A stretch of 64,000 bases of DNA from Herbaspirillum sp. WKF16. GTDB lineage: Bacteria; Pseudomonadota; Gammaproteobacteria; Burkholderiales; Burkholderiaceae_D. Positions 60,283-64,000 of the stretch are shown piece after piece. The notes beneath the pieces are model-generated. The model worked only from the letters and a program-made list of their open reading frames with translations, was not told the DNA's origin and did no database searches. The translations under genes and the position numbers were made by a program. The DNA is taken from positions 2,976,001 through 3,040,000 of the forward strand of contig NZ_CP118632.1 in assembly GCF_028993615.1 (NCBI RefSeq), in the 5' to 3' direction. Each line of letters opens with the position of its first letter. Positions within the stretch are counted from its first letter, which is position 1.

Positions 60283-60365
60283 TTTACCAATTTACGCTTT
60301 ATCAATTTAAACGATTTTCAGCGCAACACCAAAAATCATTAACTGAATTACAGCATTATTTTGCT

Positions 60366-61709
<1,344 letters not shown>

Positions 61710-61722
61710 TTCAATTGTTGGG

Positions 61723-62919
61723 TCACTCTGTCACGACAGAGACGACGGTTCCTGATTTGGTTTGGAAAACGACAGACTGGCCGGTGGAAACCGGCGGGGC
61801 CTGGATGGGGCTGCCGTCGCTGGAAAGACGCGCCAGGAAGGAGCCATCGTCACGCGACAGGAAGTGAATATACCCTTGGTAATCACCCACCGCTACGGCC
61901 TTGCCGATATTGATCGGGCTGGACAGCAGGCGATTCTTCAGGCGGTCGTTGCGCCACACGACGGCGCCGGTGTCGCGCGCGAACTCGGTCACGGCACCGC
62001 CGACATCGGCGGCATAGACGTAATCGTCATCCAGCGTCACGCCGACGTCGCTGGAGAAGTCCTTGATCCAGCGCACATTGCCGTTGGGCAAATCGAAGCA
62101 ACCGATGCGGCCCTGGTAAGCCACGGCGCAGACATCGCGCGCGCCCACGGCCGGGACGCCCGAGACGTCGGAAATACGTTCCAGCTCGGTGATGCCGCGC
62201 GGATCGCCGACCGGCGCTTCCCAGCGCGGACCGCCGTTGTTCAGCGCCAGCGCCGACAGGCGGCCGCCCGGCAACGCCACGAAGGCGGTCTGCGCGCCGA
62301 TCACGATGCCGGGCGCATTGCGCAGCGTCAGCGACGGCACGTTGCGCTGGACCACCCAGCGCTGGCTGCCGTTGTCGGCGTCATAAGCGGTCACGCGGTT
62401 GTCGATGCTGCGGATCACGACCAGGCCTTCGCCCACGGCCGGCGCCGACAGCACCTCGCTGGAGGCCTGCGCGCTCCAGGTCGGCTTGCCCGAACCGTCG
62501 AACGCCTGGATCTTGCCCTTCTCGCCCACCACCACGACGGTGCTGCCGTCACTGCCGACGCCTGCGGTCAGCGACATGTCGGCGCGCACGCGCCAGACGG
62601 TCTGGCCGTTCTGGGCGTTGATGCGGATCACGGTGCCATCATTGGCTGCGGCAAAGACGCTGCCGGCGGCATAGACGGGCGCGAACGTGAAGCTGCCGGC
62701 CTTGCCGACCGACACCGACCAGGCGGTCTGCACGCGCAGCTTCTGGGCGAACTCGACCAGCGGCGCCGGCGGGTTCGGATCTTTCTTGCCGGAAAACCAT
62801 GCACAACCCGACAGGGCCGCGACCGCGGCCACCGCCGCCACCTTCAGGGCGAGCTTGCCGGCGGCGCCGGATCGGACTAAGGATGTTGCCTTGGCAGCAG
62901 TCGCTGTCGCACTACGCAT
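61723..62919 (-). CDS. bamB: Outer membrane assembly lipoprotein BamB
   Basis: A 398-residue lipoprotein with lipobox LSGC (Cys39) after a long N-region. It has an eight-bladed PQQ-type beta-propeller with repeated [12 protein letters not shown] strands. Part of the BAM complex. Start ATG 62919. Confidence 0.95.
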   Translation of the reverse strand: MRSATATAAKATSLVRSGAAGKLALKVAAVAAVAALSGCAWFSGKKDPNPPAPLVEFAQKLRVQTAWSVSVGKAGSFTFAPVYAAGSVFAAANDGTVIRINAQNGQTVWRVRADMSLTAGVGSDGSTVVVVGEKGKIQAFDGSGKPTWSAQASSEVLSAPAVGEGLVVIRSIDNRVTAYDADNGSQRWVVQRNVPSLTLRNAPGIVIGAQTAFVALPGGRLSALALNNGGPRWEAPVGDPRGITELERISDVSGVPAVGARDVCAVAYQGRIGCFDLPNGNVRWIKDFSSDVGVTLDDDYVYAADVGGAVTEFARDTGAVVWRNDRLKNRLLSSPINIGKAVAVGDYQGYIHFLSRDDGSFLARLSSDGSPIQAPPVSTGQSVVFQTKSGTVVSVVTE

Positions 62920-63033
62920 ATTGTTCTTCCTCTAAGCGATGGATGGGTTCGCGGTGGGATTGCGGTTGTATCGCCCGGCCGCGCCGGCGGCCGCTGCATC
63001 GGGATGCATCCGCGCCTGCCTGCGGATTGCGGA

Positions 63034-63065
63034 TGCGCGCGTCCGGCCTGTGCCGGGCGCGCGCA
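63034..63065 (-). other. Stable 13-bp hairpin between yfgM and bamB
   Basis: TGCGCGCGTCCGG pairs with CCGGGCGCGCGCA (one G-T pair) around a six-base loop, with no U tract. Likely a processing or attenuation element rather than a terminator. Confidence 0.5.
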
Positions 63066-63074
63066 TTATTGTTC

Positions 63075-63719
63075 TCAGGCCTTGGGCGCTTCGCCGCCGA
63101 TGGCGTCCAGCTTGATCTGGATGAGCTGGCGGCCCGGATCCTTGGCTTCAGTCTTTTCCAGCGCCAGCTTGTAGGCGGCGCGGGCATCGTCGCGCTTTCC
63201 CTGCGCCAGCAGGACGTCGCCCTTGCGGTCGGCGACGGCGCCGGCGAATTGCGCCGGGAAATCGCCCGACAGCACCTTGAGCGCATCGTCGTAGGACTTG
63301 GCGTCCAGCAGCACGCCGGCCAGGCGCACCGCGGCGATCGCCTTGTACTCGGCGCCGCGGCCGTGGTCGATCACCCACTGCAACTGCTTCCTGGCAGTCT
63401 CGCCGTCGTTGGCGTCGAACGCCGACTTGGCCGCCACCAGCGCGCTCATCTCGGCGTAGGCGGTGCCGCTGAACTTGTCCTGGATGTCGGCCGCGGCGCG
63501 CTGCACCTTGGCGTTGTCCTTGCCTGCCAGCGACTTCTGCTGTTCTTCATACAGCACGGAAGCCTGGCCGGCCTGGCGCGCCTGGTAGGTGTTCCAGCCG
63601 GTCCAGCCGGCGTAGGCCGCCAATGCGATGATCACCAACCAGGTGACCAGGTTGCCGTACTTCGCCCACCACGCCTTGATGGAGTCGAGCTGTTCTTGTT
63701 CTTCGAGATCGTATGCCAT
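63075..63719 (-). CDS. yfgM: YfgM-family membrane-anchored TPR protein
   Basis: The 214-residue protein has one membrane helix (about 25-43) and a periplasmic TPR domain (ALVAAKSAFDANDGETARKQL through LLAQGKRDDARAAYKLAL). E. coli YfgM works with PpiD at the Sec translocon. Between hisS and bamB, as in E. coli. Confidence 0.92.
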   Translation of the reverse strand: MAYDLEEQEQLDSIKAWWAKYGNLVTWLVIIALAAYAGWTGWNTYQARQAGQASVLYEEQQKSLAGKDNAKVQRAAADIQDKFSGTAYAEMSALVAAKSAFDANDGETARKQLQWVIDHGRGAEYKAIAAVRLAGVLLDAKSYDDALKVLSGDFPAQFAGAVADRKGDVLLAQGKRDDARAAYKLALEKTEAKDPGRQLIQIKLDAIGGEAPKA

Positions 63720-63742
63720 GTAACTCTGAAAAAACGTAACTG

Positions 63743-64000
63743 TTAGGGATGGTAGTGCACGTGATCATGGTCATGATCGTGGTCGCCCACGATCTGTTCC
63801 ACGATGTAGTCGACCACTGCGTCGAACGCCATGCTGCTCTGGTTGGCGCGGCCCTCTTCGGCATCGCCTTCGCGCATGTGCTTGACGGTGGCGGTGCCGG
63901 CCTTGACTTCGTCTTCGCCCAGGATCACCGCGAATGCGGCGCCGCTGCCGTCGGCGCGTTTCATCTGCGCCTTGAAGCTGCCGCCGCCGTTCGACGATGC
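63743..64000 (-). CDS. hisS: Histidyl-tRNA synthetase, C-terminal end, 5' part beyond the right edge
   Basis: The frame is open to the edge, and the 85 visible residues end the HisRS anticodon-binding domain (GGGSFKAQMKRADGSGAAFAVILGEDEV). After the usual end there is an Asp/His-rich tail, DHDHDHDHVHYHP. The start lies outside the window. Confidence 0.92.
   Translation of the reverse strand, partial: ASSNGGGSFKAQMKRADGSGAAFAVILGEDEVKAGTATVKHMREGDAEEGRANQSSMAFDAVVDYIVEQIVGDHDHDHDHVHYHP

Overview
The window is a high-GC, gene-dense chromosomal segment of a betaproteobacterium. The gene orders hisS-yfgM-bamB-der-hfq-hflX-hflK-hflC-hisZ-purA and hemC-hemD-hemX-hemY divergent from ppc are typical of Burkholderiales. 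Together with nirB-nirD-nasA and the branched-chain amino acid cassette they point to Oxalobacteraceae, Herbaspirillum-like. That placement is inference from gene content and order, not from a search.

Left part (1-10.7 kb): the 5' part of a secreted polyglutamine protein runs off the left edge. Next, on the minus strand, come a KaiC-type double ATPase translationally coupled to a hybrid histidine kinase, and a five-gene operon encoding an ABC importer (ATPase, permease, binding protein), an amidase and a GntR/FCD regulator. That operon starts at a sigma-54-type promoter with a 19-bp palindrome at its predicted start point. A small Gly-rich secreted protein and an MgtC/SapB membrane protein follow on the plus strand.

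Nitrate block (10.7-19.6 kb): a nitrate/nitrite MFS transporter, NirB, NirD, a NasB-like flavoprotein and the NasA molybdoenzyme form one assimilation operon. Its upstream region holds an inverted repeat, a near-perfect sigma-54 promoter, two hexaloop hairpins of the ANTAR-protein target type and an intrinsic terminator just before the first gene. This is the architecture of NasT/NasR-type antitermination. A 170-bp inverted-repeat element interrupts nirB and nirD. tRNA-Pro and tRNA-Arg follow.

Middle (19.9-42 kb): a GNAT acetyltransferase, a DUF3300 protein with a long Gln-rich tail, release factor 3, inorganic pyrophosphatase, the hemCDXY heme operon, PEP carboxylase, an exported dienelactone-hydrolase-like protein, an HDOD signalling protein, argininosuccinate lyase and a complete liv ABC importer. 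After livF lies a cluster of REP-like palindromes with an exact 64-bp tandem duplication. Then comes tRNA-Leu(CAG), whose 3' end and terminator are duplicated 156 bp downstream.

Right part (42-64 kb), mostly minus strand: penicillin-binding protein 1C with a 1978-residue bacterial alpha-2-macroglobulin, a LysR regulator divergent from an MFS efflux protein, a purine-type phosphoribosyltransferase, purA, hisZ, hflC, hflK, hflX, hfq, der, bamB, yfgM and the 3' end of hisS.

The most interesting signals are the two nitrogen-type (sigma-54) operons with layered control, the KaiC/histidine-kinase pair with altered phosphosite positions, a candidate small RNA or attenuator before prfC, and the tRNA-Leu duplication.
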